Of a stretch of 42,604 nucleotides of DNA, positions 31,616 through 41,437 are shown in pieces. Numbering within the stretch: position 1 is the first letter of the stretch; every line of letters starts with the position of its first letter. Made by a program: the position numbers and the translations under genes. The DNA lies in contig CAIPVR010000112.1 in NCBI GenBank assembly GCA_903868545.1, positions 1-42,604 on the forward strand, in the 5' to 3' direction. Below the pieces are notes generated by a model. It was given only the letters and a program-made list of their open reading frames with translations. It had not been told where the DNA came from and made no database searches. The DNA is from an uncultured Actinomycetes bacterium (lineage in GTDB: Bacteria; Actinomycetota; Acidimicrobiia; Acidimicrobiales; Microtrichaceae).

Positions 31616-32243
31616 CGGTGGTTCCTTTCAGGTCGGCGCCCGCTGGCGCCGTGGACGTTGCCGGACCGCTCCGGCGGGTTCCGCCGGCCACGACGCCCCG
31701 GAGGGCCCCGATCGCCAGCTCGTCGGTCAGGGCGTCGGGATCGACCCGCCGCATCATCTCGAGGCCGAATAGCAGCCCGATCACCGCCGGGCCCACCTCG
31801 GCGTCGCCGTCGGACCAGCCACCCACGGCCTCGTCCACCCCGCGCCAGGCGCCGCGGTAGCGGCGGGCGAGGTGCTCGCGTGCGGCGGGGTTGCGGTGGG
31901 CGTAGCTCCACAGCTCGTGCTCGAGGGCGATCCAGCGTCCGTCGCCCGCCACGGGCGACGACACGTTGCGCCACAGCACCCCGAGGCGCTCGTCGAGGGT
32001 GGTCGCGGTGGTGAGCTCCGCGCCGATCACGGTGGCCACGTCGTCGACCCAGCCGTCGAGCAGGGCGAACAACAGACCGTCCTTGCCGCCGAAGTGGTCG
32101 TACACCGCGCCCGAGGTGCGCTCGGCCCGCTCGGCGACCGCGTCGATCGAGGCGCCGTCGACGCCGCGCTCGGCGAACAGTTCCGCCGCAGCGGTGAGCA
32201 GCCGGCGGCGGGTCTCGGCCCGCCGCTCCCCCTGGGTCGCCAC
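31596..32243 (-). CDS. TetR-family regulator upstream of the FMN enzyme
   Basis: 215 residues with the HTH in GASIDAVAERAERTSGAVYDHFGGKDGLL (about 30-58, over helices 2-4). GTG 32243 is chosen as start because TATGTT ends 6 nt upstream and TTGACC lies 18 bp before that. A longer reading from TTG 32279 would start inside the -35 box. A 14-bp palindrome lies between -35 and -10, so autorepression is expected. The 3' end overlaps the FMN enzyme gene by 20 bases. The ligand is unknown. Confidence 0.87.
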   Translation of the reverse strand: MATQGERRAETRRRLLTAAAELFAERGVDGASIDAVAERAERTSGAVYDHFGGKDGLLFALLDGWVDDVATVIGAELTTATTLDERLGVLWRNVSSPVAGDGRWIALEHELWSYAHRNPAAREHLARRYRGAWRGVDEAVGGWSDGDAEVGPAVIGLLFGLEMMRRVDPDALTDELAIGALRGVVAGGTRRSGPATSTAPAGADLKGTTDAHAAL

Positions 32244-32249
32244 GTCGAA

Positions 32250-32279
32250 AACATAGGGCGCCCTATCTAACTTGGTCAA
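32250..32279 (-). promoter_or_regulatory. Promoter with embedded palindromic operator (TetR autoregulation)
   Basis: On the minus strand TTGACC (32279-32274), an 18-bp spacer, and TATGTT (32255-32250) are followed 6 nt later by GTG 32243. The perfect palindrome ATAGGGCGCCCTAT (32253-32266) covers the spacer and the edge of the -10. A repressor here would block RNA polymerase directly. Confidence 0.7.
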
Positions 32280-32320
32280 CCGGCGTCCGGGGCGGCGGAC
32301 GGCGTCGGCCCGGCGGACGG

Positions 32321-32404
32321 TGCCCGGGGAGGGACTCGAACCCTCACGCTCCGAAGAGCCGGGGGGTTTAAGCCCCCTGCGCCTGCCAGTTACGCCACCC
32401 GGGC
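32321..32404 (-). tRNA. tRNA-Leu (anticodon UAA)
   Basis: On the minus strand 84 nt fold as a type II tRNA. The acceptor stem is GCCCGGG/CCCGGGC with discriminator A. The anticodon stem is GGGGG/CCCCC with loop CTTAAAC (anticodon TAA), followed by a long variable arm GGCTC-TTCG-GAGC, and a T-arm GAGGG-TTCGAGT-CCCTC. CCA is not encoded. It reads UUA (and UUG by wobble), the rarest leucine codons in such a GC-rich genome. Confidence 0.95.
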
Positions 32405-32451
32405 CGCGCCTCCCATCGTGTCATCCCGACGGTGGCCCGGAGGGGTGGCCC

Positions 32452-32907
32452 TCACGCGACCGATGCATCGGAGTCGTCGTGCGACCCCGAGGACGGTGGA
32501 TCGGAGCGACGGGCTTCGGGCGCGGGCGAGGGGTCCGGCGCCGGACGAACGGGCGGCGCGCCCTCCAGCGCCAACCAGGCGGCCCGGCGGAAGCGGTCGG
32601 CCGGGCGGCCCGAGAGGCCGTTGGTGGCGACCACCCCGTCGATCACGTCGGCCTGGAGGGCGGCCACCGGGCGGCCGGCCAGGCGCACCGCCACCACCTG
32701 CGTGCCGTCGGCCCGACGGCGGAGCGTGCGGTCCACCCCCGGCAGCGACGGCGGCGACCGGAAGACCGGCACGGCCAGACCACGCCGACGCGCCTCGGCG
32801 GTGACCACCCGGACCACCTCCGCGAAGCGCGCGGAGGGGGCCCGTTCGGGGACGGAACGCAGTGAGCGGGCGGTGCGGTGCGGAGCCACGGGAGGATCGT
32901 GGCGCAC
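32452..32907 (-). CDS. Small conserved-looking protein of unknown function
   Basis: 151 residues, not recognised. The central part (about 28-110) looks folded and coding: FAEVVRVVTAEARRRGLAVP, then RTLRRRADGTQVVAVRLAGRP and ADVIDGVVATNGLSGRPADRF, with alternating strands and helices. The C-terminal 35 residues are Pro/Ser/Asp-rich and probably disordered. The GTG start at 32907 is uncertain; a second GTG lies six codons on. It follows the histidine kinase by 42 nt on the same strand and precedes the tRNA. No membrane segment or cofactor motif is seen. Confidence 0.6.
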   Translation of the reverse strand: MRHDPPVAPHRTARSLRSVPERAPSARFAEVVRVVTAEARRRGLAVPVFRSPPSLPGVDRTLRRRADGTQVVAVRLAGRPVAALQADVIDGVVATNGLSGRPADRFRRAAWLALEGAPPVRPAPDPSPAPEARRSDPPSSGSHDDSDASVA

Positions 32908-32949
32908 GGGTGTGACAGCCCGGGCGGGGCCGGCGGGCCGACCGCGACC

Positions 32950-34865
<1,916 letters not shown>

Positions 34866-34869
<4 letters not shown>

Positions 34870-35486
34870 CGCACCTCGATGCTGCTCAACTGCCAGATCA
34901 GCTTCTCGTCGGCGACCGGTGGCTCCAGCCCGTACGCGCCGTACGGGTAGATCACCCGCACGGGCCCGTAGCGGTCCACCGGCATCCGCTGGCCGTCGAC
35001 CGCCGTGGCCAGCATGACCGGGTACTTCGTGGCGTCGGCGACCGGGATGTCCACCGTGTAGTCGTTCAGCGCGGTGGTGGCCAGGGTGGTGGCGTCCGGG
35101 TCCACCTCCGCCACCTCGAGGACGTTCTCGAGGGGGACGCCGGTGAAGGTGGCCACGCGGCCCTCGGCCAGCTTGTCGTCGATGCGGTACTCGATCGTGC
35201 CGAGCCGCTCGAGGGTCGCCATGTCGAACTGGAGGGTGTCGCCCACGTTCGTGGCGCCGATCCGGCCCTTCACCGTGAGCACCACGGGGTCGGTGGGCGC
35301 GGGCACGGCGTCACCGGGCTCGATCGTGGCGGCCGAGACCTCGCGGAAGCCGAGGGGCTGGTCGGCGGAGGTGGTGGAGGTGCCGGCCTCGTCGGAGCCG
35401 CCGCACCCGGCGGCCGCGCCGCACAGGGCCAGCACCAGCAGGGCGGCGGCCACGGGAACGACGACCGGACGTGGGGTACGGAGCAC
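34866..35486 (-). CDS. Lipoprotein with molybdopterin-oxidoreductase-like (SUOX-fold) domain
   Basis: 206 residues. A signal peptide ends in the lipobox AAGC (Cys28), so the protein is lipid-anchored outside the membrane. The rest resembles the oxidoreductase molybdopterin-binding fold: VLTVKGRIGATN, FDMATLERL, FTGVPLENVLEVAEV, then TALNDYTVDIPVADATKYPV and GPVRVIYPY. The cysteine that ligates molybdenum in sulfite-oxidase-like enzymes is not evident; the ATFTGVPLENVL segment passes without it, so a binding or sensor role is more likely than catalysis. The GTG at 35486 is preceded by GAGGAGGAA. It is translationally coupled to the histidine kinase. Confidence 0.78.
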
Positions 35487-35558
35487 GGGGTTCCTCCTCT
35501 CGGGGCCGGCCCGGCGCCGGTCCGGTGCACCGCCCCACGGGGACATCAAGACAGCCTT

Positions 35559-35569
35559 CAGGTTACCTG
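35559..35569 (-). promoter_or_regulatory. Palindrome with embedded TANNNT hexamer upstream of the lipoprotein-kinase operon
   Basis: CAGGTTACCTG has 5-bp inverted arms around a single T and contains TAACCT on the minus strand (35565-35560). It lies about 75 nt upstream of the lipoprotein start in an otherwise featureless 149-bp gap. No good -35 was found. Confidence 0.3.
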
Positions 35570-35635
35570 CCGGGACCTCGTGATCCCCTCAAGCCCTCGG
35601 GCCCGGCGGTCCCGACGACGGTACCCGTGGCGGGG

Positions 35636-36514
35636 TCAGCGGGTGGTGACGCTGGAACGGTCGCCGCGCACCGAGGTGAGCACCAGCAACAGCACGCTCA
35701 CGATGAGCACGATGGTGGCCAGCACGTTCACCTGGGGCGGGAAGCTCACCCTGAACTGGTTGTTCACCTGGATCGGGAAGGTGGAGAACTCGCCCTTCGT
35801 GAAGTCGGTGATGATGTAGTCGTCCATCGACAGGGCGAAGCTCAGCAGCGCGGCGGCGAGGATGCCGGGCAGGATCAACGGGAAGGTGATCTTCCAGAAC
35901 GTCCGGGTGGGCGACGCCCCGAGGTCCATCGCCGCGTCCTCCACGGTCCAGTCGAACCCGCGCACGCGGGCCTTCACCGTGAGGGCCACGAAGCTCACCA
36001 GGAACATGATGTGGGCGATCGTGACGGTGGAGAACCCGAGCACCACGTTCCGGCCGAGGAACAACTGGTAGAGCGACGCGCCCAGCACGATCTCCGGCGT
36101 GGTGAGCGGCAGGACGAGGAACACCTCGGTCACCTTGTTGCCCGTGAACCGGTAGCGGCTGAGGGCGATGGCGACCATCGAGCCCATGACGAGCGCCACG
36201 AGCACGGCGATCCCCGCCACCTGCAGGCTCCGCAGGAACGCCGAGGTGAGCTCGGCGTCCTTGAAGGGGTCGGCCCAGTTGGCGAGGGTGAAGCCGTCCC
36301 ACGACAGGTTGTAGCGGCCCTTCGGGTCGTTGAACGTGTAGACGATGATGTTGAGGAGCGGCAGGAACAGGTAGATGTAGATGCACACCGCCACCACGGT
36401 GAGCAGGCGCCGACCCCACCCGGAGCCCACCCGGCGGGGGCGGTCGCTGCCGGTGAGCCCACCGCCCTGCACCTCCTCGAACGTCGGGGGCGCCACCCCT
36501 CCGGACATCGTCAT
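35636..36514 (-). CDS. potC: Polyamine-type ABC transporter permease PotC
   Basis: A 292-residue permease with six helices. The EAA-like cytoplasmic loop is VEDAAMDLGASPTRTFWKITFPLILPGI, and the ending around SFALSMDDYIITDFTKG is typical of PotC/YdcV. An N-terminal cytoplasmic tail of about 35 residues precedes helix 1. It should form the membrane channel with PotB. The ATG at 36514 (a second lies at 36508) is 13 nt after the potB stop. It is the last gene of the minus-strand order potA-potD-potB-potC. Confidence 0.9.
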   Translation of the reverse strand: MTMSGGVAPPTFEEVQGGGLTGSDRPRRVGSGWGRRLLTVVAVCIYIYLFLPLLNIIVYTFNDPKGRYNLSWDGFTLANWADPFKDAELTSAFLRSLQVAGIAVLVALVMGSMVAIALSRYRFTGNKVTEVFLVLPLTTPEIVLGASLYQLFLGRNVVLGFSTVTIAHIMFLVSFVALTVKARVRGFDWTVEDAAMDLGASPTRTFWKITFPLILPGILAAALLSFALSMDDYIITDFTKGEFSTFPIQVNNQFRVSFPPQVNVLATIVLIVSVLLLVLTSVRGDRSSVTTR

Positions 36515-36527
36515 CGCACGGACCCCG

Positions 36528-37409
36528 TCATACGGCGAGCCCCTCGGTGCCGAGGAACCGGGAGTACACGAGCACCATCGCGGTGATGATCACCATGAGC
36601 ACGATCGACAGCGCCGCGGCCTGCGGGTAGTCGAACTGCACCAGGAACTTGTTCTGCACCACCGTGCCGATCATCGACGTCTGCGGTGAGCCGAGGTACC
36701 GGTTGTTGAGGTAGTCGCCGGCGGCAGGGATGAACACCAGCAGGCTGCCCGCGAACACCCCGGGCAGCGACAGCGGGAACACCACCTTGCGGAACGCCCC
36801 CCACGGGGTGCTGCCGAGGTCCGCGGCCGCCTCCGTGAGCCGGAAGTCGATCTTCTCGAGGCTCACGTAGATGGGCAGGATCATGAAGCTCATGAAGTTG
36901 TAGGTGAGCCCGCCGATCACCGCCATCGGTGTGGCGAGGATCCGGCCGTCGGCCCCCACCCACGGCAGCAGCCGGTACAGCGCCACCACCGGTCCGTCGT
37001 CCTGGAGGATGGACGTCCAGGCGATCGTGCGGATCAGGTAGCTCGTGAAGAACGGCACCACCACCAGCCCGATGAGGAAGTTCTTCCACCGGCCGCCGCG
37101 GGTGGCGATCCAGTACGCCAGCGGGTAGCCGATGAGGATGGCGAGCAGGGTGGCGATGCCGGCGAACACGAACGACCGCACGAATTCGGTGCCGTAGTCA
37201 CCGAACGCGGTGGAGAAGTTGGAGAAGTTCCAGTCGAAGACGGGCTCCTCGAACCGGCTCGGCTTCGTGGACAGCGAGGCCTTGAGGAGGATGCCGACGG
37301 GCACGAGGAAGAACAGCACCAGCCAGATGATCCCGGGACTCAGGAACCCGTAGGGCGCCCACTTGCTCTTGCGCAGGCCGCGGTCGTCGGCCGTCGCCCG
37401 TCTCGCCAC
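36528..37409 (-). CDS. potB: Polyamine-type ABC transporter permease PotB
   Basis: A 293-residue permease with six helices. The first helix is FLSPGIIWLVLFFLVPVGILL, the conserved external PFFTSYLIRTIAWTSIL follows, and the EAA loop is LTEAAADLGSTPWGAFRKVVFP. These match PotB/YdcU of spermidine/putrescine importers. GTG 37409 is preceded by a GAGGAG site. The gene sits 30 nt after potD. Confidence 0.92.
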   Translation of the reverse strand: MARRATADDRGLRKSKWAPYGFLSPGIIWLVLFFLVPVGILLKASLSTKPSRFEEPVFDWNFSNFSTAFGDYGTEFVRSFVFAGIATLLAILIGYPLAYWIATRGGRWKNFLIGLVVVPFFTSYLIRTIAWTSILQDDGPVVALYRLLPWVGADGRILATPMAVIGGLTYNFMSFMILPIYVSLEKIDFRLTEAAADLGSTPWGAFRKVVFPLSLPGVFAGSLLVFIPAAGDYLNNRYLGSPQTSMIGTVVQNKFLVQFDYPQAAALSIVLMVIITAMVLVYSRFLGTEGLAV

Positions 37410-37439
37410 TCCGCTCCTCCCGTCCCTCGGCCGCCGCGC

Positions 37440-38618
37440 TCAGGTGCCCGAGATCTTGGCGAACTCCTCGTCGAAGAGCTGTTCCTGCTCCTTGTCGAGG
37501 TTGCCCCAGCTCTGCAGGTTGGCCAGCGTCGAGGCGTCGGGGAACAGCAGCTGGCTGTCGGCCAGCTCCGCGGCGTCGCCACCCATCTTGCGCAGTTCGT
37601 CCTGCACGCCCTGCACCGGCGAGATGTACTGCACCGAGGCGGTGATGCGGGCCGCGTTCACCGGGTCGTAGACGAAGTCCATCCACTTGGCCACGTCGTC
37701 GACGTTCGAGGCCTCGTTCGGGATCACCATGGTGTCGAACCACAGCGTGCCGCCCGACTCGGGGACCACGAACTTGATGTTCGGGTTCGACTTCGACAGC
37801 TGCACCACGTCGCCCGACCAGCCGATGCACGCCGCGTAGTTCCCCTGCTCGAGGTCGTCGACGTAGTCGTTGCCGGTGAACTGGCGGATCTGGCCGTTCT
37901 TGACCTCCTTGTCCAGCTTGTCGAACGCCGGCTGGAACTTGTCGAAGGTGGGCTTGTCGAGGTCGATCCCTTCCGACATGGCGATCAGGCCGATCGTGTC
38001 GCGCATCTCGGTGAGCATGCCGATCTTGCCCTTGAACGCCGGGTCCCACAGGTCCTGCACCGTGCGCAGCTCGCGACCGGTGATCTCCTGGTTGTAGGCG
38101 ATGCCGGCGATCCCCGCCTGCCACGGCAACGAGTACTCCCCGGTGGGGTCCGACGGCGGCTTCTGGAGGCTCGTGATCAGGTTCTTCGCGTTGGGGACCT
38201 TGTCGAGGGGGAGCTTCTCCACCCAGCCGAGCGTGATCAGCCGGCCGGCCATCCAGAAGGTGGGGGCGATGATGTTCGGGCCGATCGGCTGACCCTTGCT
38301 GAGCAGCGGCTGGATCTTCGCGAACAACTCACCGTTGTCGTTGATGCCCTCGGTGTACTTGATCTTCAGCCCGGTGGCCTTCTGGAACTCGTCGAGGGTG
38401 CCACCCTTGCCGTAGAGCTCGTCGTCGGGCTTGTCGATGTAGAGGGTCCAGTTGTCGAACCAGACCTGGGCGTCGCCCTTGCCCTCGGACGAGCCGGAGC
38501 CGCTGCTCTTCGAGTCGCTGCCGCCGCAGGCGGCGAGCACCGAGGGTGCGACCACCAGCCCGCCGGCGGCGAGGCCGGCGCGGGTCATGAACTGCCTGCG
38601 GGTGACCGGTCCTGACAT
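37440..38618 (-). CDS. potD: Polyamine-type ABC transporter substrate-binding lipoprotein PotD
   Basis: 392 residues. A twin-arginine motif (TRRQFMTRAG) and lipobox LAAC at Cys31 indicate a Tat-exported lipoprotein. The mature part begins with a short Ser/Gly linker and the PotD-like DAQVWFDNWTLYIDK, then LPWQAGIAGIAYNQ and WSGDVVQLSKSNP, which line the ligand cleft in PotD/PotF. The conserved Trp and Asp residues agree with an amine ligand such as putrescine or spermidine, but specificity is not proved. A GGAGGG site precedes ATG 38618. Confidence 0.9.
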   Translation of the reverse strand: MSGPVTRRQFMTRAGLAAGGLVVAPSVLAACGGSDSKSSGSGSSEGKGDAQVWFDNWTLYIDKPDDELYGKGGTLDEFQKATGLKIKYTEGINDNGELFAKIQPLLSKGQPIGPNIIAPTFWMAGRLITLGWVEKLPLDKVPNAKNLITSLQKPPSDPTGEYSLPWQAGIAGIAYNQEITGRELRTVQDLWDPAFKGKIGMLTEMRDTIGLIAMSEGIDLDKPTFDKFQPAFDKLDKEVKNGQIRQFTGNDYVDDLEQGNYAACIGWSGDVVQLSKSNPNIKFVVPESGGTLWFDTMVIPNEASNVDDVAKWMDFVYDPVNAARITASVQYISPVQGVQDELRKMGGDAAELADSQLLFPDASTLANLQSWGNLDKEQEQLFDEEFAKISGT

Positions 38619-38630
38619 GTGATCCCTCCT

Positions 38631-39827
38631 TCAGCCCGCGGCCAGCGCCGCGGTCTCGTCGTCGTCCATGTGGGTGACACCGGCCTGGTCCGCCGAGATG
38701 GCCTCGGGGACGAGGTAGGCGCCGTCGTAGGCCCACGTCATCGTGATCGGCGACCCGACACTGAACTGCGCCGGGTCGTCCTCCGGCCCGAGGTGCGCCA
38801 CCAGGTCGGCGCCGGCCGAGGTGCGCACACCGCAGCGCACCACCGGGCCCTGGAAGAGCAGCGACGTGACCGTGGCCTCGATCGTGCCCGCGGGCGCACC
38901 GCCGTGCAGCGGGGCGCCGGTCGGGACGAGCCGTTCCGGTCGCACCATGAGCGTGGCGTCCGACCCGGGCTGGTGCGTCCGACCGCCGGCCGGCACGCTG
39001 AACTGGCCCCCGGCCCGGGAGTCGACGGTGACCTCGTCGCCCTGCTGCGAGCGGACGGTCACGGGCAGGAGATTCGCGGTGCCGATGAACCCGGCCACGA
39101 ACGCCGTGGCGGGCCGGTGGTAGATCTCGGTGGGCGTCCCGATCTGGTCCACCCGGCCCTGGGTCATGACCGCGATGCGGTCCGACATCGTGAGGGCCTC
39201 CTCCTGGTCGTGGGTGACGAAGATGAACGTGATGCCCACCTCGCGCTGGATGCGCTTCAGCTCGATCTGCATCACCTGCCGGAGCTTGAGGTCGAGTGCG
39301 CCGAGCGGCTCGTCGAGGAGGAGGGCCTTCGGGAGGTTCACCAGTGCGCGGGCGAGGGCGATCCGCTGCTGCTGGCCACCCGAGAGCTGGTTCGGTCGGC
39401 GCTCGGCCATGTCGGGCAGCCGGACCACCTCGAGGATCTCCATCACCCGGGTCCGGACGACGTCCTTCGGGGTCTTCCGGTTGCGCAACCCGAACGCCAC
39501 GTTGTCGAAGATGTTCATGTGGGGGAACAAGGCGTAGTTCTGGAACACCGTGTTCACGTCGCGCTTGTGGGGCGGCGTGCGCGACACGTCCCGACCCTCG
39601 AGCACGATGCGCCCGCCGGTGGGCTGCTCGAAGCCGGCGATCATCCGCAGGGTGGTGGTCTTGCCGCAGCCGGACGGGCCGAGCATCGAGAAGAACTCGC
39701 CGGACGCGATGCCGAAATCGGCCTCCTCCACCGCGACGTAGTCGCCGAACCGCTTGGTCACCTGCTCGAGGCGCACCACCGGGTCGCCGGCCACGGGCGG
39801 GGCCTCAGACGAGTTGGCATCAGACAT
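38631..39827 (-). CDS. potA: Polyamine-type ABC transporter ATPase PotA
   Basis: 398 residues. Walker A is [10 protein letters not shown], the Q-loop [13 protein letters not shown], the signature [15 protein letters not shown], Walker [13 protein letters not shown], and the H-loop [16 protein letters not shown]-terminal TOBE regulatory domain (about 290-375) contains MVRPERL. This is the CUT1/PotA-type ATPase expected for import. It is the first gene of the operon, 12 nt before potD, and is divergent from the aldehyde dehydrogenase across a 142-bp gap. Confidence 0.93.
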   Translation of the reverse strand: MSDANSSEAPPVAGDPVVRLEQVTKRFGDYVAVEEADFGIASGEFFSMLGPSGCGKTTTLRMIAGFEQPTGGRIVLEGRDVSRTPPHKRDVNTVFQNYALFPHMNIFDNVAFGLRNRKTPKDVVRTRVMEILEVVRLPDMAERRPNQLSGGQQQRIALARALVNLPKALLLDEPLGALDLKLRQVMQIELKRIQREVGITFIFVTHDQEEALTMSDRIAVMTQGRVDQIGTPTEIYHRPATAFVAGFIGTANLLPVTVRSQQGDEVTVDSRAGGQFSVPAGGRTHQPGSDATLMVRPERLVPTGAPLHGGAPAGTIEATVTSLLFQGPVVRCGVRTSAGADLVAHLGPEDDPAQFSVGSPITMTWAYDGAYLVPEAISADQAGVTHMDDDETAALAAG

Positions 39828-39969
39828 TCGTGGCGAACTCCCCCACTCACGATGGAATCCGTGTGATTTGCTACCTTAGGTCAACGATTCACCCAATGAA
39901 GCGACGCGGCCAGGACGGCTGCCGGACACCCATCAGGGAGAATCGAAGCACATCGACGACCCGCGGGGG
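39828..39969. promoter_or_regulatory. Divergent regulatory region between potADBC and the aldehyde dehydrogenase
   Basis: This 142-bp gap is clearly less GC-rich in its middle (39850-39900). TTGACC on the minus strand (39884-39879) is a good -35 candidate for potA, but its -10 is weak. TAAGGT on the minus strand (39878-39873) also fits TANNNT. No perfect palindrome was found. Promoters for both directions are inferred from position. Confidence 0.4.
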
Positions 39970-41412
39970 ATGACAAACGTGGCCGTGACCGACCTGCGTA
40001 ACGAGAACTTCATCGGTGGGGCATGGACCCCTGCGGCCTCGGGAGCCACCGAGACGATCGTCGACCCGGCCACCGGGTCCGCCGTGTTCGAGGCCGCCGA
40101 CTCCGGACCGGAGGACATCGACCGCGCCGTCCGGGCCGCCCACGAGGCCTTCGCCACGTGGGGCCGGACCACTCCGGCGGAGCGGTCCGCAGCGCTCCTC
40201 CGCCTCGCCGACGCGCTCGAGGCCGCGCAGGACGAACTGGTGAGCCTCGAGTCCACGAACGCCGGCAAGCCCGTGGGCGCCACCGGCATCGAGATCGAGG
40301 CCTCCGCCGACTGCCTGCGGTTCTTCGCCGGCGCCTGCCGCACGATGGAGACCCAGGGAGCGGGCGAGTACCTGGAGGGCTACACCTCCATGCTGCGCCG
40401 CGAGCCCGTGGGGGTGGTCGCGTCGATCGCCCCGTGGAACTACCCGCTGATGATGGCCGCCTGGAAGGTCGGTCCTGCGCTGGCGGCCGGGTGCACCGTG
40501 GTCCTGAAGCCGTCGGAGCTGACGCCGCTGAGCAGCCTGCGGCTGGCCGAGATCGCGGGCGGCATCCTGCCCCCCGGCGTGCTCAACGTGATCACCGGCG
40601 GCAAGCAGGCCGGCGCCACGCTGGTGGAGCACCCGCTCGTGGAGATGGTGTCGCTCACCGGGTCGGTCGGCACCGGCAAGGCGATCGCCCGCGCCGCGTC
40701 CGACTCGCTCAAGCGGGTCCACCTCGAACTCGGCGGCAAGGCGCCGGTCCTGGTCTTCGACGACGCCGACCTCGCGACCGTGGCCGAATCGGTGAAGGTC
40801 GGCGGGTTCTGGAACGCCGGGCAGGACTGCACCGCGGCCTGCCGGGTGATCACCGGGCCCGACGTGCACGACGCCGCGGTCGACGCCATCGCCGAGGCGG
40901 CGCGCAGCCTGGTGGTGGGCCCCACCACCGACGAGGCGACCGAACTCGGACCGGTGATCTCCGCCGACCAGCGCGCCCGGGTACAGGGCTTCGTGGAGCG
41001 GGCGGTCGCCGCCGGCGCACGCGCCGTGACCGGCGGTTCGGCCCGCGACGGCGACGGCTTCTACTTCGAGCCGTCGGTGGTGGTCGGTGTCGACCAGGCC
41101 GCGGAGATCGTGCAGCGCGAGGTGTTCGGCCCGGTGGTGACCGTGCAGCGGGCCGGCTCGGTGGAGGAGGCCGTCGCGATGGCCAACGACACCGACTACG
41201 GCCTCGCCGCCTCGGTCTTCACCAGCGACGTGGGCACGGCGATGGAGGCCTCCGCCCTCCTGCGGTTCGGCACCGTGTGGGTGAACGACCACATCCCGCT
41301 GGTGTCGGAGATGCCCCACGGCGGCTTCAAGCAGTCCGGCTACGGCAAGGACATGTCGCAGTACGCGGTGGAGCACTACACCGAGCTCAAGCACGTGATG
41401 GTCAAGTGGTGA
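39970..41412 (+). CDS. Aldehyde dehydrogenase, gamma-aminobutyraldehyde dehydrogenase (PatD-like)
   Basis: 480 residues of the NAD(P)-dependent ALDH family. The catalytic cysteine is Cys287 in GFWNAGQDCTAACRV, a wording typical of aminobutyraldehyde dehydrogenases such as E. coli PatD. The general base is in HLELGGKAPVLVF, and the cofactor site is SLTGSVGTGKAIA. It would oxidise 4-aminobutanal, the product of putrescine deamination, to GABA. The divergent potADBC operon and the downstream aminotransferase support a polyamine-catabolic role. Two starts are possible, ATG 39970 and GTG 39979; the latter has a GGGGGA stretch 8 nt upstream and may be used. Confidence 0.88.
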   Translation: MTNVAVTDLRNENFIGGAWTPAASGATETIVDPATGSAVFEAADSGPEDIDRAVRAAHEAFATWGRTTPAERSAALLRLADALEAAQDELVSLESTNAGKPVGATGIEIEASADCLRFFAGACRTMETQGAGEYLEGYTSMLRREPVGVVASIAPWNYPLMMAAWKVGPALAAGCTVVLKPSELTPLSSLRLAEIAGGILPPGVLNVITGGKQAGATLVEHPLVEMVSLTGSVGTGKAIARAASDSLKRVHLELGGKAPVLVFDDADLATVAESVKVGGFWNAGQDCTAACRVITGPDVHDAAVDAIAEAARSLVVGPTTDEATELGPVISADQRARVQGFVERAVAAGARAVTGGSARDGDGFYFEPSVVVGVDQAAEIVQREVFGPVVTVQRAGSVEEAVAMANDTDYGLAASVFTSDVGTAMEASALLRFGTVWVNDHIPLVSEMPHGGFKQSGYGKDMSQYAVEHYTELKHVMVKW

Positions 41413-41437
41413 CGGACGGACGACAGGGAGCAGCCCG

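Noticed and set aside
32244-32279. Longer TetR reading starting at TTG 32279
   Set aside because: The TTG is part of the -35 box and the 12 extra residues would be encoded by promoter and operator.
32321-32404. tRNA-Leu as an integration site with an adjacent mobile element
   Set aside because: No integrase, no direct repeat of the tRNA 3' end and no change in base composition in the flanks.
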